From Candidatus Poribacteria bacterium (lineage in GTDB: Bacteria > Poribacteria > DTPJ01 > WJIO01): DNA of 34,929 bases. The stretch lies in contig WJIO01000323.1 in assembly GCA_014730235.1 (NCBI GenBank), positions 1 through 34,929 of the forward strand. The letters are read 5' to 3'. The position numbers were made by a program, and so were the translations under genes. The notes beneath the pieces are model-generated. The model was not told where the DNA came from, did no database searches, and saw nothing but the letters and a program-made list of their open reading frames with translations. Positions 18,100 to 27,990 of the stretch are shown here, piece by piece. Numbering within the stretch: the stretch's first letter is position 1; each line of letters starts with the position of its first letter.

Positions 18100-19467
18100 A
18101 TGGATTACTATGTAGAACCGGAAAAGAATTTACCCATAAAGCATTTTGATGTGGTAGTGGCAGGTGGTGGTACAGCAGGAGTTGTCGCTGCACTGGCATC
18201 AGCCCGTAATGGTGCAAAAACAGTTCTAATAGAGGCAAAAGGTTATACCGGAGGTATAGCTGTGGAAGGTGGAACAGCTTTGCATAGTTTTTATAACCTT
18301 TGGAAAGCCTTTCCGGGAGTGGAAAAACGTCAGGTTGTAAAAGGTATCCCCCAGGAGATTGTAGACCATCTTAAAAAAGTTGGTGGAACATCGGGTCACG
18401 CAGAAATGCTCAGACGCTATGACTATGATTCAGTATGCACCGCTATTGACACTGAGTTATATAAGCTTGTAACCCTTGAAATGCTCGAAGAAGCCGGGGT
18501 TTCCCTGTTTCTGAATACACTTATTACAGGAGCTATTATGGATGGTTCAGTAATCAGAGGAGTAATAGCGGAAAGTCGGTCTGGAAGGGAGGCGATTTAC
18601 GCCAAATCCTTTATAGACTGTACCGGTTATGGTGATCTGTGTGCTTATGCCGGTGCTGATTACACTGAACCAAATGATTACGGCGTTGCAAACAGCATAG
18701 GTATCGCTAATGTTAGCGTTGAAAAATACCACGAATTTCTCAAATCTCATGATGCCCTGGGGGATTACAGCCAGGGTATGCGCAGCGGAAAAGAAGGTCA
18801 AATCGTGAGATTAAGCGGAAGTGCAGCGAAAATATCCCCTGAATTTGCAAAAGCAGTGCAGGAAGCTCATATGGCTATGGTTACAACTACCGTTCATGAT
18901 GATTATTTCATGTTTATCAAGATAGGTTACAGAATGCCTGTTAGTCCAACAGACAGGGATGCTGTAGCAAAAGCGGAAGTAGAGATCAGAAGACGACAGC
19001 TAAAAGCTGTGGAGATCTTTAGAAAGTATGTTCCCGGGTGTGAAAAAGCCTTTATAGCCAGGACAAGTCCTACACTGTGCATCAGGCGCGGAAAATTGAT
19101 AAGATGTGATTATGACATCACCCTTTCGGATGTGCTTGAAGGAAGGCACTTTGATGATGATATAATGTCCTATGGTTTTCATGACAGCGCCCCACGTCTA
19201 CAGATCAAGGACGGCGGCACTTATGGTATACCATATAAAGCTTTAATAGTGGCCGGGATAGATAATCTTCTTGCCGCTGGAATGTTAATAACCTCAGACC
19301 ATGATGCCCACATGTCCACCAGGAATACTGTATGCTGCATGGGTCAGGGTCAGGCGGTTGGAACAGTGGCAGCCCTTTGTGTCCGTAAAAACTGTGGAAC
19401 CCGGGAGCTTGAATATGCCAGCTTGAGAGATGTTCTCATTAATGAAGGCGTGTATCTTGAAAATTAA
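18100..19467 (+). CDS. FAD-dependent oxidoreductase
   Basis: Dinucleotide-binding DVVVAGGGTAGVVAALASARNGAKTVLIE; C-terminal NLLAAGMLITSDHDAHMSTRNTVCCMGQGQAVGTVAAL. Confidence 0.92.
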   Translation: MDYYVEPEKNLPIKHFDVVVAGGGTAGVVAALASARNGAKTVLIEAKGYTGGIAVEGGTALHSFYNLWKAFPGVEKRQVVKGIPQEIVDHLKKVGGTSGHAEMLRRYDYDSVCTAIDTELYKLVTLEMLEEAGVSLFLNTLITGAIMDGSVIRGVIAESRSGREAIYAKSFIDCTGYGDLCAYAGADYTEPNDYGVANSIGIANVSVEKYHEFLKSHDALGDYSQGMRSGKEGQIVRLSGSAAKISPEFAKAVQEAHMAMVTTTVHDDYFMFIKIGYRMPVSPTDRDAVAKAEVEIRRRQLKAVEIFRKYVPGCEKAFIARTSPTLCIRRGKLIRCDYDITLSDVLEGRHFDDDIMSYGFHDSAPRLQIKDGGTYGIPYKALIVAGIDNLLAAGMLITSDHDAHMSTRNTVCCMGQGQAVGTVAALCVRKNCGTRELEYASLRDVLINEGVYLEN

Positions 19468-20648
19468 ACAATATGTGAGACATCCAAGACATACATATGC
19501 CGATGATTTTCATGGGCTGAATCAATACACACCTGCTGACCATCCCGGCTCCATCGGGGATGTAAATCACAGCGTATTTCCCCACGCAATTTTGGTGGGG
19601 CATAAAATCTACCTATGTCTATACGCTTTCCATCAGCCAACCTGTAGAGAATTAAAGTGCGCTTATGCTCCCGGTCGGGATAAGTATCGGTAAGTATCCA
19701 TTGACCATCTGGCGAATATGAGCAGTGACCATCTGTAGTCAGAACACCCTCGCCGATGATCTGTTTTTCATCTGTGCCGTCGGTAAAAACAAAATACCTG
19801 TCGCCTATATCATGCTGAGTAGCCCAGGCCAGTATATGTTTATTATCCTGCCAGTCAAAATGGGAAACCATGTCATGATCAGCAACACAGTGTATCTCTG
19901 ATCCGTCGGGATTTGCTGTGAATAATCGGGTCCAATGTCCCCGTCCTTCTTGCCTTCTCCATCGGTGCAAAAATAAAAATCGGGAACTATCGTGGTTAAA
20001 TTGTAGGTGATTGAACCAATGCTTAACTCCCTCCATACTGGCTTTATGTCTTATTTCTACAATTTGAGCCAGAGAAATGATTAGCTTGTAATCACCGGAT
20101 TCCAGATTAAGAAGGTAGATACCGTCGTATTCGGGATGCAGTTCATCTTCATCGGGCAAAGGCAGACCCGGATAACCATATCCCTGGCGCATCTGATGTA
20201 TCCTGGAGAAATTTACGCTGACGGCAAATTTACCATCACGACTAAGGGCATATATCGGCAGAGGTAAAGTCTTACTTTCACCTGTATGAATATCCCTGAT
20301 AACTGATATAAAAACATCGCCAACTCTGTCATTGTATATAATAAGCCTGTCCGGGGCATCGGGCATCCACTGGAGCATGGTTCCCTGCTGCCAGTTCCAG
20401 GCGTGGGTTTCAGCAATAGTTTTCCACTTGTTTTCATCTTCCCGGTCTATTAAGCCTATTTCGGCTGTATCATCGGGTTCTGGCGGTCTGTCCATAAATT
20501 CAACAGCCAATCCAAGCATATATCTTCCGGTAATATCCCAGGGAAATTTGTCGTAATAACCAAAAAAATGATGTTTCGTTCCTTGCGTTACAGGTACTAT
20601 CTGAGGATATATAGACATATCAGGTCTCCCTACTTCATTCATGTCCAC
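19464..20648 (-). CDS. TolB/WD40-like beta-propeller protein
   Basis: Repeated propeller-like motifs (HCSYSPDGQWILTDTYPD, HLQFNHDSSRFLFLHRW, HPRWSRDGQQVCIDSAHEN). 4-nt convergent overlap with the oxidoreductase. Confidence 0.7.
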   Translation of the reverse strand: MDMNEVGRPDMSIYPQIVPVTQGTKHHFFGYYDKFPWDITGRYMLGLAVEFMDRPPEPDDTAEIGLIDREDENKWKTIAETHAWNWQQGTMLQWMPDAPDRLIIYNDRVGDVFISVIRDIHTGESKTLPLPIYALSRDGKFAVSVNFSRIHQMRQGYGYPGLPLPDEDELHPEYDGIYLLNLESGDYKLIISLAQIVEIRHKASMEGVKHWFNHLQFNHDSSRFLFLHRWRRQEGRGHWTRLFTANPDGSEIHCVADHDMVSHFDWQDNKHILAWATQHDIGDRYFVFTDGTDEKQIIGEGVLTTDGHCSYSPDGQWILTDTYPDREHKRTLILYRLADGKRIDIGRFYAPPKLRGEIRCDLHPRWSRDGQQVCIDSAHENHRHMYVLDVSHIV

Positions 20649-21474
20649 TAAAAGGAACCCACATACTCTTTTCCGTTCCTATTATGGTGCTGTATGAGTG
20701 CAGCATACCAAAGTTACTGCATTTTACGGAATACCAGCTAATGTAAGGTTTAGCTGTAAGTTCTCTTTTTATTTTGTCCGTCATAACCACGCTGGATATA
20801 TTCTCCCTATGTACCTTTTGGATAATATAAACCTGGTCTTCCTTCGTGAGGAAAGAATATACCGGAGATAAGGCGTTTCTATCCACAATATCAACAATTT
20901 CTTCAGGATATATATCTTCCGACGATTCTACTTCAATAACCGCTAGACTTAGTTGCCCAAACAGACCACCGGGAACAGTTGGGTCTGAGGCAGGATATGT
21001 AGTAATAGCCGGTACTTCAATTTTGAAAAACACCTTTGGCTCCCGGTTAATGGATGAGACCTTAACGGAATACGTGCATAGATACCTGACAAGGCATCTT
21101 TCTTTCGATACAGGTGTAGTTTTCTCCATAAAGAACGGATAGTTAAAGTCAATCTTAACCGTAGTCGCTTTTAATTCATCCAGATAATCAAGGATATTGG
21201 CTCTAAGGGTTTTAGTGCCTATTCGATCCTTATGTTCATGGACAATGCTGATAAACTTGTCAATCCAACGGGCTTCAAATTCGCCCATAATCCTTGCATT
21301 AATGGATATATCAGCTATGGTAAATTGACCTTCAGGATCAACTTTTGATATCACCCGCATGGGAAAAGGTAAGTCATTCATACCCACATCAACCAGGAAT
21401 TTCTTTTCGTCCACCAATTTATTCCACCTTTGCACTATCGGGCCTTGGTATTTCCTGATTTTCCATCTTACCAA
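20635..21474 (-). CDS. FolE2-like (GTP cyclohydrolase FolE2/MptA superfamily) protein with altered active-site motifs
   Basis: N-terminal VDVGMNDLPFPMRV and overall FolE2 layout; canonical CPCSK and AHNQRS segments replaced (TTYPASDPTVPGGLFGQLS). True start may be TTG/GTG at about 21417/21414, which would avoid overlap with the upstream gene. Confidence 0.7.
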   Translation of the reverse strand: MVRWKIRKYQGPIVQRWNKLVDEKKFLVDVGMNDLPFPMRVISKVDPEGQFTIADISINARIMGEFEARWIDKFISIVHEHKDRIGTKTLRANILDYLDELKATTVKIDFNYPFFMEKTTPVSKERCLVRYLCTYSVKVSSINREPKVFFKIEVPAITTYPASDPTVPGGLFGQLSLAVIEVESSEDIYPEEIVDIVDRNALSPVYSFLTKEDQVYIIQKVHRENISSVVMTDKIKRELTAKPYISWYSVKCSNFGMLHSYSTIIGTEKSMWVPFSGHE

Positions 21475-22345
21475 AACCTTTGATCTTTATAGTTTGATCC
21501 TCTGTTATATGGACTGTTATATAGGCTTTGTTTTCAACCCCTGGTCCATCAACCATAGATTTTACTGTGATATAATGGACACCGTTGATATTATTATACG
21601 CACCCCTGTGGTCATGCCCTTGAAAAACTGCCAGAACCTTGCCGGAGTCTTCCAGTATTTTTCTGACTTCTTCAGCGTTTTTTACATTATGGGGATCTTC
21701 ATCCGCATCAAGCCTCTGGTGTATAAAAGCTATGGCGGTTTTGTCGGTCTGATTTAAGTCCTTCTTAAGCCATTCCTGTTCTTTAGCTGGTATGTAGGTT
21801 TCAGTCCACTGAAAATTCCCTGCGTTATAATCCGAACCGTCTTCATTGTAACAAGCGTCTAGGACAATGAAATGGAAATCACTTTTATCGAAGGAATAAT
21901 AGTTTTTGGTCGCCCCACTGTTCTCAATAAACTGCTTTTTGGAAAATGTAGCTACATCATGATTACCGATGACGTAATGTTTTTCACCCTCAAATTTGTT
22001 ATATTCCTCTTCGATCCGCTTCAGATAGCTTAATTCAGCTTCTAAAGTTTCGCCCTTATCCACATAATCTCCCAACTCAATGATAAATGATGGCTTAATT
22101 TTGTTGAAATCCTTTATCATCGCCCGGGTTTTTGCTATGGAATCCCGGTAATGTCTTTGGCCAGCCGTATCCCTGTCAGCGTAATGAATATCACTTACAA
22201 CGCCAAAAACTATATCTTCATCGTTCGATATTGCAAATTGATTTATAGAAAACATACCAATACATACCATTCCTAAGGCAAGATATAATGGTTTAATAAA
22301 GCCTTTACAAAAGATTTTCATAACCAGACCTTTCTTATTTTTCAT
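21419..22345 (-). CDS. Secreted calcineurin-like metallophosphoesterase
   Basis: GVVSDIHYAD, ELGDYVDKG, YVIGNHDVA, FQGHDHRGAY motifs; N-terminal signal. Alternative ATG at 22321. Confidence 0.9.
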   Translation of the reverse strand: MKNKKGLVMKIFCKGFIKPLYLALGMVCIGMFSINQFAISNDEDIVFGVVSDIHYADRDTAGQRHYRDSIAKTRAMIKDFNKIKPSFIIELGDYVDKGETLEAELSYLKRIEEEYNKFEGEKHYVIGNHDVATFSKKQFIENSGATKNYYSFDKSDFHFIVLDACYNEDGSDYNAGNFQWTETYIPAKEQEWLKKDLNQTDKTAIAFIHQRLDADEDPHNVKNAEEVRKILEDSGKVLAVFQGHDHRGAYNNINGVHYITVKSMVDGPGVENKAYITVHITEDQTIKIKGFGKMENQEIPRPDSAKVE

Positions 22346-22505
22346 GGCTTTTTCGGCTTGAATGTGGTGATAATTTGAAATTCTCTCCGCTTATCATTCC
22401 TGCTTCAAGCCTTTTAAAAGGCTTGAAGCAGGAATGATAAATAGGGGATATTTTTTCTTAATTGGACATTGTTTTTTATATTTCCAAACTCAAGCAGGAA
22501 TAATC
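22346..22505. repeat. Divergent copy of MITE-like repeat with 50-bp perfect palindrome at 22391-22440
   Basis: GGCTTTTTCGGCTTGAATGTGGTGATAATTTGAAA left end; core TTATCATTCCTGCTTCAAGCCTTTTAAAAGGCTTGAAGCAGGAATGATAA. Confidence 0.75.
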
Positions 22506-22587
22506 TTATTATTCAAATGAATTGTTGATTTTCAATATTCTATACTTATCTAAGTGTTGTGTCAACTGTATTTTATATTCAAAAACA

Positions 22588-23541
22588 CTAAAATCCACTA
22601 TTCATAACTACCCAGGTATTATAAAGTTCCTTTGCCAGCTTTGTTACATAATCTCGTCCCTTATAACCATTTTCAAGTTTATTAAGCCAATTTTCCGGTA
22701 TACATTTGTATCCATGATATGCCCCGGCGATTGCGCCGCTCATGGCCCCAATAGTATCAGTATCACCACCAAGGCCAATGGCAAATATAACAGAGTTCTT
22801 AAAATCAATATGTCTTAAAAATGAGTATATGGCGGTAGGAACTGAGTCAAAAGCGGCAACGCCATTGCCCAGGTTTATTATTACTTCATCCTGAGAAGGT
22901 GTGGATTTTAGAAACTTTACAATATGATCCAGTTTTTCATGATATATTTCTGCATCTGAGGGTAATTCATCCTTTAGTTTATCTACCATTTCCGTTGGAT
23001 TTAACTTGCCCGTTAATCCATATTGCAATGCCAGCGCCACTGAGCAAGCTTGTAAAGCTGCTCCTGTTTTTCCCAGGATGTGGGTATGGGTAATTATACT
23101 GGAAAACAGGGCAACCTCAAGCAATTTATCTTTATCGTGATGATATAGTAATCCCAATGGCGCGATGCGCATGGCTGCACCGTTTCCATATGAACCACCC
23201 CTGAATATTGCTGAACCGGAATGATTCCATGAAACCCCAGATAAAAGCCTTTGAATTACACGTACTGCACCAGAACCATAACCCCGCATAGGATCGAAAT
23301 TTTCCGTAAATTTTCTGGCAACATCAGCACCTTCAAAGCCTTTGTTTTCAATCAGGGATTCAGCTATACTAATCATCATCTGGGTGTCATCGGTATATCT
23401 GCCTTCATAAAGGGGATTTTCTATTTTGTTGATATCTATTGATTTACCATCACGTCCTTCATAGGGTCTGCCCAGTGCATCTCCAACAAAAGTTCCCATC
23501 ATAGAGCCGATGAACCTGGCCTCTATTTCTGACATCCTCAC
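22588..23541 (-). CDS. ADP-ribosylglycohydrolase family protein
   Basis: GTFVGDALGRPYEG, RYTDDTQMMISIAESL, GLGGDTDTIGAMSGAIAGAYHG. Confidence 0.95.
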   Translation of the reverse strand: MRMSEIEARFIGSMMGTFVGDALGRPYEGRDGKSIDINKIENPLYEGRYTDDTQMMISIAESLIENKGFEGADVARKFTENFDPMRGYGSGAVRVIQRLLSGVSWNHSGSAIFRGGSYGNGAAMRIAPLGLLYHHDKDKLLEVALFSSIITHTHILGKTGAALQACSVALALQYGLTGKLNPTEMVDKLKDELPSDAEIYHEKLDHIVKFLKSTPSQDEVIINLGNGVAAFDSVPTAIYSFLRHIDFKNSVIFAIGLGGDTDTIGAMSGAIAGAYHGYKCIPENWLNKLENGYKGRDYVTKLAKELYNTWVVMNSGF

Positions 23542-24536
23542 TCTCCCATTGTATATCTACAACCTGTTTCGGAAGATTTAATAGCTCCAAAGACCATTTC
23601 AAGACTTTTCAGGTTATTTTTACCAGAGAAACCGGGCTCTTTGTCTCCATTTATATAGCTGATAAATTCATCAAGAACTATCTTATTTAAAACAGGTAAA
23701 TTCAGATCACTGATATGGGTTTCATCATCCCATGAAACGGCTATTTCTTTATCGTTTAAGAACACGTGGTCATTTATTAATTTTATTATACCCTTTTCCC
23801 CTTCAATATGCCAGTTACACGTCCAGTTAGTATTTTCTGATTCGGTAGCAACTCCCCGGAAGCAAACCCGACAGTTGTTTTTCATTTCAAAGACAACATA
23901 GGAACATCTACAGCCATGTTCATTTATCCATGATGGATTCCAGCATTCAGCCCATACCGATTTTGCATTTGAGCCAATAATCCATCTGATGTAGTCAAAG
24001 AAGTGAATAGCCCCCTGGACCAGCAGTGGATAAGGTTGTGGGTAGCTTCCTCCATACCCCGGACTGCCGAAAAACGCGTCCTGATGTATATATCCTACTT
24101 CCCCTATTTCACCCGATTGTATTAAATCACGCATCTTCATAATAACCGGGTGGTATCTAAGCTGTTGGGCTACAGCCATTTTAAGCCCCCTGTTTTCAGC
24201 TTCTTTCACCATAACTTTCCCGGTTTTCCACTGGTCACTCATAGGCTTAACCACCAGAAGGTGTTTACCTCCTGAAAAAGCTTTCATGGCGTTAGTGTGA
24301 TGATGCAACTGGGGTGTTGAATCAATTACAAAATCAGCTTCAATTTCAGCCCAGTTTGTATCAGGATTCAGATAACACTTATCACTTGATAGATTGAAAA
24401 CATCAGCGGCTTCCTTGAGAATATCCCGATCAATATCCACAAGGGCAATTACTTCAACATCCGGACTGGTAGTAAGTGCGTGTCGCCATGAAGTGCCAAA
24501 TCCACCTACACCAACCTGAATAATTTTAAGGGGCAT
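23538..24536 (-). CDS. Gfo/Idh/MocA-family oxidoreductase
   Basis: Rossmann start IIQVGVGGFGTSW; HLLVVKPMSDQWKTGKVMVKEAENRGLKMAVAQQLRYHP; 4-nt overlap with the downstream gene. Confidence 0.93.
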   Translation of the reverse strand: MPLKIIQVGVGGFGTSWRHALTTSPDVEVIALVDIDRDILKEAADVFNLSSDKCYLNPDTNWAEIEADFVIDSTPQLHHHTNAMKAFSGGKHLLVVKPMSDQWKTGKVMVKEAENRGLKMAVAQQLRYHPVIMKMRDLIQSGEIGEVGYIHQDAFFGSPGYGGSYPQPYPLLVQGAIHFFDYIRWIIGSNAKSVWAECWNPSWINEHGCRCSYVVFEMKNNCRVCFRGVATESENTNWTCNWHIEGEKGIIKLINDHVFLNDKEIAVSWDDETHISDLNLPVLNKIVLDEFISYINGDKEPGFSGKNNLKSLEMVFGAIKSSETGCRYTMGE

Positions 24537-24588
24537 TTTCTCCTCCGATTTAGTGGTTTACTTTTTTACGTCAAACTCAGATCAATTA

Positions 24589-25383
24589 TTATTTTATCTC
24601 ACTCCAGAGAGCAGCTAACTTATCTTTTGATTCAACAGGCGCGCCCATGCCCGTAACTTCTTCCAGACCGTTATTCATTATCTCTTCAATATCATCAACA
24701 TCCAGGGCCACGTTGAAAATAGCCACTTCATCCAATATACCCATTAACTGGTGTCCGCCGGATGAACCATCGCCAATTCTCAGGACATCCGGTTCAGCAT
24801 CCAGACTTGGTACAGAATAAGGCTCCTGACCTACTTGAACACCATCCACGTATATAACAAGACCTGTATCCTCTCCTATAACCCCAGCAAGATGATGCCA
24901 TTCACCATCAGTTATTATCGGTCCGGCAATAGGACCACCCCAGGCGTCTTTAGCACCTTTTGTGATGCTTAACTGAAGTTTCTGAGTACCTTTGTCAACT
25001 ACCAGCAGGTAGTTCCGGGGATTCTGACCTTTCATCATGATTGACTGCCATCTGGCTCCACTATCATCTGTTATTTTAGCCCAGGCCACCATGGTAAGTT
25101 CTTCCAGTACCAGGCTGTCATTTGATGGAACTTCTACCCAGGTATCGCTGCCGTTAAATTCCATCGCCTGGCCAAATTGACCATTAATCCATTTTGCATT
25201 TCCGGCAATATTGCCATCATTGCCGCTATCCGAACTATCAACAGCAATATCACCTTTACCTTCTTCAAATAGCCAGAGACCTACCACACTTGCAGGATCA
25301 ATTTCAGCCTGAGTCTGTTCAGCAGAATAGCAAAATAAAAGAGAAATAACAAACAAGACAAAAATAAAATTCTTTAATCTCAT
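24589..25383 (-). CDS. Secreted LamG/concanavalin A-like domain protein
   Basis: Signal peptide; VGLWLFEEGKGDIAVDSSDSGNDGNI, GEWHHLAGVIGEDTGLVIYVDGVQVG, GILDEVAIFNVALDVDDIEEIMNNGL. Confidence 0.9.
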   Translation of the reverse strand: MRLKNFIFVLFVISLLFCYSAEQTQAEIDPASVVGLWLFEEGKGDIAVDSSDSGNDGNIAGNAKWINGQFGQAMEFNGSDTWVEVPSNDSLVLEELTMVAWAKITDDSGARWQSIMMKGQNPRNYLLVVDKGTQKLQLSITKGAKDAWGGPIAGPIITDGEWHHLAGVIGEDTGLVIYVDGVQVGQEPYSVPSLDAEPDVLRIGDGSSGGHQLMGILDEVAIFNVALDVDDIEEIMNNGLEEVTGMGAPVESKDKLAALWSEIK

Positions 25384-25509
25384 CTCAATATTACCTCCTC
25401 ATTAAATTTTTCACCAGTGAATATAATAATATCTGCTATGATACAACAAACGCATTTTAACTGATCAAACTTAAGGTGTCAAGATACATTCTGAAAATTT
25501 AATAAAATA

Positions 25510-25629
25510 GGCTTTTCCGGGTTCAGTGTGGTTATAATTGAAAATTCTCTCAGCCTGTCATTCCTGCGAAAGCAGGAATGACAGCATATAGTAGTTTCTT
25601 ATCTTTAACACACTGAACCCGGAAGAGCC
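25510..25629. repeat. Short (120-bp) MITE-like copy with both termini
   Basis: GGCTTTTCCGGGTTCAGTGTGG ... ACACACTGAACCCGGAAGAGCC; core TGTCATTCCTGC-GAAA-GCAGGAATGACA. No clear 8-bp target duplication. Confidence 0.88.
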
Positions 25630-25786
25630 AAACTTTATTTGTTACCCCGTTCTTCGCAATAACACAGGGACATAAATTTTATGCTTGGAATAAAACTTTT
25701 ATTATCGACATATTGAATCAAAGCTGATAAACTAAAATGAATATTGATATTATATAGTCCCAGCAAATTCCGAATCAACAACAAAA

Positions 25787-26980
25787 ATGATAAAAAATAT
25801 TATTATATTGATCTTTTCATTAATTTTTATCTATGGTTGCAGTGAAATCATAATTCCGCGTAATCCAGCTTATCGCTTTATAGTGGCCTTTGACGGTAAT
25901 GAGAATATGGATAAAATATATGATGAATTAAAGGAAATAGATATAGATGTAATTGATAAACTGTATATAATATCCGCCGTTTCCTGTTATCTCAACGAAG
26001 ATCAGAAAGACCACATCTTATCCCTTCCATACACCCGTTATATAGAACCTGATTACGAATTATTCATGCTGGATGTCAATTTTCCTTCCGTTGCATTTAT
26101 CAGCAAATATGAGATAAATATATCCGACGAAGTCACCGATTGGGGGGTAAGATACATCAAAGCACCTGAAGTATGGGATATTACCACAGGAAAAGGTATT
26201 CGTATAGGTGTAATTGACACAGGAATTACGCCTGATCACCCTGATCTGCAGGGATGTATAGCAGGTGGATATAACGCCATTGATGGAGGCCGTTACGAGG
26301 ATGATAATGATCATGGAACATATATATCTTCCATTATTGCTGGACGAAAAAACAATTCGGGTATTATAGGCGTTGCACCTGATGCAGAAATTTATGCTAT
26401 AAAAGTGATGAATAATCAGGGCAGGGGTTTTATATCCAACGTTATTGAAGGCTGCCAGTGGGCTGCGGAAGAGGGCATTAAGATTGTTAATCTCAGTCTG
26501 GGTGCTGATTTTGAATCTATATCCATAAAAGAAGCCATATCATACATGACTGAAAAGGGAATTATAACAGTAGCCGCAGCAGGTAACGAAGGTAAAAATG
26601 TTATTTATTCACCGGCGAGGGAATCTGTTGCATTATGTGTCGGTGGGGCAGGAATGAATGGGGATCGGGCATCTTGGTCAAATTATGGAAATGAAATGAA
26701 AATCAGCGGCGTTCTGGCCCCTGGTGACTTTATCCTGGTAGGTGAAAAAAGCGGCGGCTGGCGAAGAGTTTCGGGTACAAGCGTAGCCGCTCCCCATGTA
26801 ACCGGTCTCTTTGCTCTTCTTATGGAGTTAAACTCTGACTCGGGTTTTTCCCTTCGAGATTATGTTATAGCTGGTGCATCTAATCATAGTAACCCGGATG
26901 AATATATCGGATATGGTATGATCAACGCATTGAAATCTGTAAATTTGATGCTGAAAGAAGATGCGTATAGGGCACGTTGA
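25787..26980 (+). CDS. Subtilisin-like (S8) serine protease, predicted lipoprotein with I9-like propeptide
   Basis: Lipobox IYGC; catalytic motifs RIGVIDTGI (Asp), DHGTYISSIIAG (His), SGTSVAAPHV (Ser). Confidence 0.93.
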   Translation: MIKNIIILIFSLIFIYGCSEIIIPRNPAYRFIVAFDGNENMDKIYDELKEIDIDVIDKLYIISAVSCYLNEDQKDHILSLPYTRYIEPDYELFMLDVNFPSVAFISKYEINISDEVTDWGVRYIKAPEVWDITTGKGIRIGVIDTGITPDHPDLQGCIAGGYNAIDGGRYEDDNDHGTYISSIIAGRKNNSGIIGVAPDAEIYAIKVMNNQGRGFISNVIEGCQWAAEEGIKIVNLSLGADFESISIKEAISYMTEKGIITVAAAGNEGKNVIYSPARESVALCVGGAGMNGDRASWSNYGNEMKISGVLAPGDFILVGEKSGGWRRVSGTSVAAPHVTGLFALLMELNSDSGFSLRDYVIAGASNHSNPDEYIGYGMINALKSVNLMLKEDAYRAR

Positions 26981-26992
26981 AACGTGCCCTAT
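26967..26992. terminator. Hairpin between convergent genes, possible bidirectional terminator
   Basis: ATAGGGCACGTT-GA-AACGTGCCCTAT; T-rich tract follows; lies between convergent ORFs. Confidence 0.6.
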
Positions 26993-26996
26993 ATTC

Positions 26997-27758
26997 CTAT
27001 TTCTCTTCCCCTTTACATCTCAATTCCATCAACTCGGTATAACTCTTGCCATCTTTTTCCTGGTATCTTATAAATCTGTATGGGGCAGTCTTTTCATACC
27101 AAAAATAATACTCGGATGTCAAACGTCCTATTATCCCACCGGAAGCTCCTACTTCCAGTTTATAACAATCAAACGTACCCGCTGGAACAGTAACTTTTTC
27201 CTCTGCTACTACCTTAGCATATGCTCCCCACATTTTCCATGCCCATAGAGGAAGTTTGTTACTAAAAGGAGGGGTTATATGCAATTCTATTTCTTCTTTT
27301 TTACCAAAGGGAAAACCTCGAAGACAGTATGCCAGCATAATTCCGTTATAACCATCGGGTTTACGGTCAATATCCTTATCTTTTTTATCACCTTCTATAT
27401 TGGCCTCAAGATATAGCTTATCTTCTTTAGCTTTCATAGTAACTTCATATGGATGTTCCTTGTCTGTACGAATAATATAGAAATAAAGTAGTTGCATATC
27501 CGATTTATTAAGAATATATTCTGCATGCTTCGTATTGCCTGAGTCTGATGTAATTTTATATACCGGTTTACCTTCCCATTCCGATACACTCCATTTTACC
27601 AGGGACAATTGTGGCTCTTCACCTTCCCGAACCCATCGCCAGACAAAGGTTTCACCATCGGGGACGTTGGGATCATTAAGAACGTCGCTCCTGATAGAGC
27701 TGCAGAACATACTGACACATAAGCAGGTTAATATAAATAATCCTAAATATCTTTTCAT
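26997..27758 (-). CDS. Secreted hypothetical protein (DUF3108-like)
   Basis: Signal peptide; KVTVPAGTFDCYKLEV...EYYFWYEKTAPYRFIRYQ pattern. Confidence 0.65.
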   Translation of the reverse strand: MKRYLGLFILTCLCVSMFCSSIRSDVLNDPNVPDGETFVWRWVREGEEPQLSLVKWSVSEWEGKPVYKITSDSGNTKHAEYILNKSDMQLLYFYIIRTDKEHPYEVTMKAKEDKLYLEANIEGDKKDKDIDRKPDGYNGIMLAYCLRGFPFGKKEEIELHITPPFSNKLPLWAWKMWGAYAKVVAEEKVTVPAGTFDCYKLEVGASGGIIGRLTSEYYFWYEKTAPYRFIRYQEKDGKSYTELMELRCKGEEK

Positions 27759-27810
27759 AACAAACAGTCCTTCCAGTCTTATTAAATCAATTAATCAAGT
27801 TTAATAAATT

Positions 27811-27906
27811 GGTTCTTCAGGGCTAAGTGTGGTAAAAATGAAAAACTTTTACAAGCTTGTCATTCCTGCCTCAAGCTTTTTAAAAAGCTTGAGGCAGGAA
27901 TGACAA
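27811..27906 (+). repeat. Partial MITE-like copy with 50-bp perfect palindrome at 27857-27906
   Basis: GGTTCTTCAGGGCTAAGTGTGGTAAAAATGAAAAACTTTTACAAGC, then TTGTCATTCCTGCCTCAAGCTTTTTAAAAAGCTTGAGGCAGGAATGACAA; right terminus not recognised. Confidence 0.85.
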
Positions 27907-27990
27907 ATTTTATAATTTACAATTGTGATAAATGCACTATTCTAAACACATTTTTCATTTTTGATTACAATATATTAAACTAAAAATACC

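Noticed and set aside
25510-25629. 8-bp target duplication at the 120-bp copy
   Set aside because: Flanks ATAAAATA and AAACTTTA match at only 4 of 8 positions.
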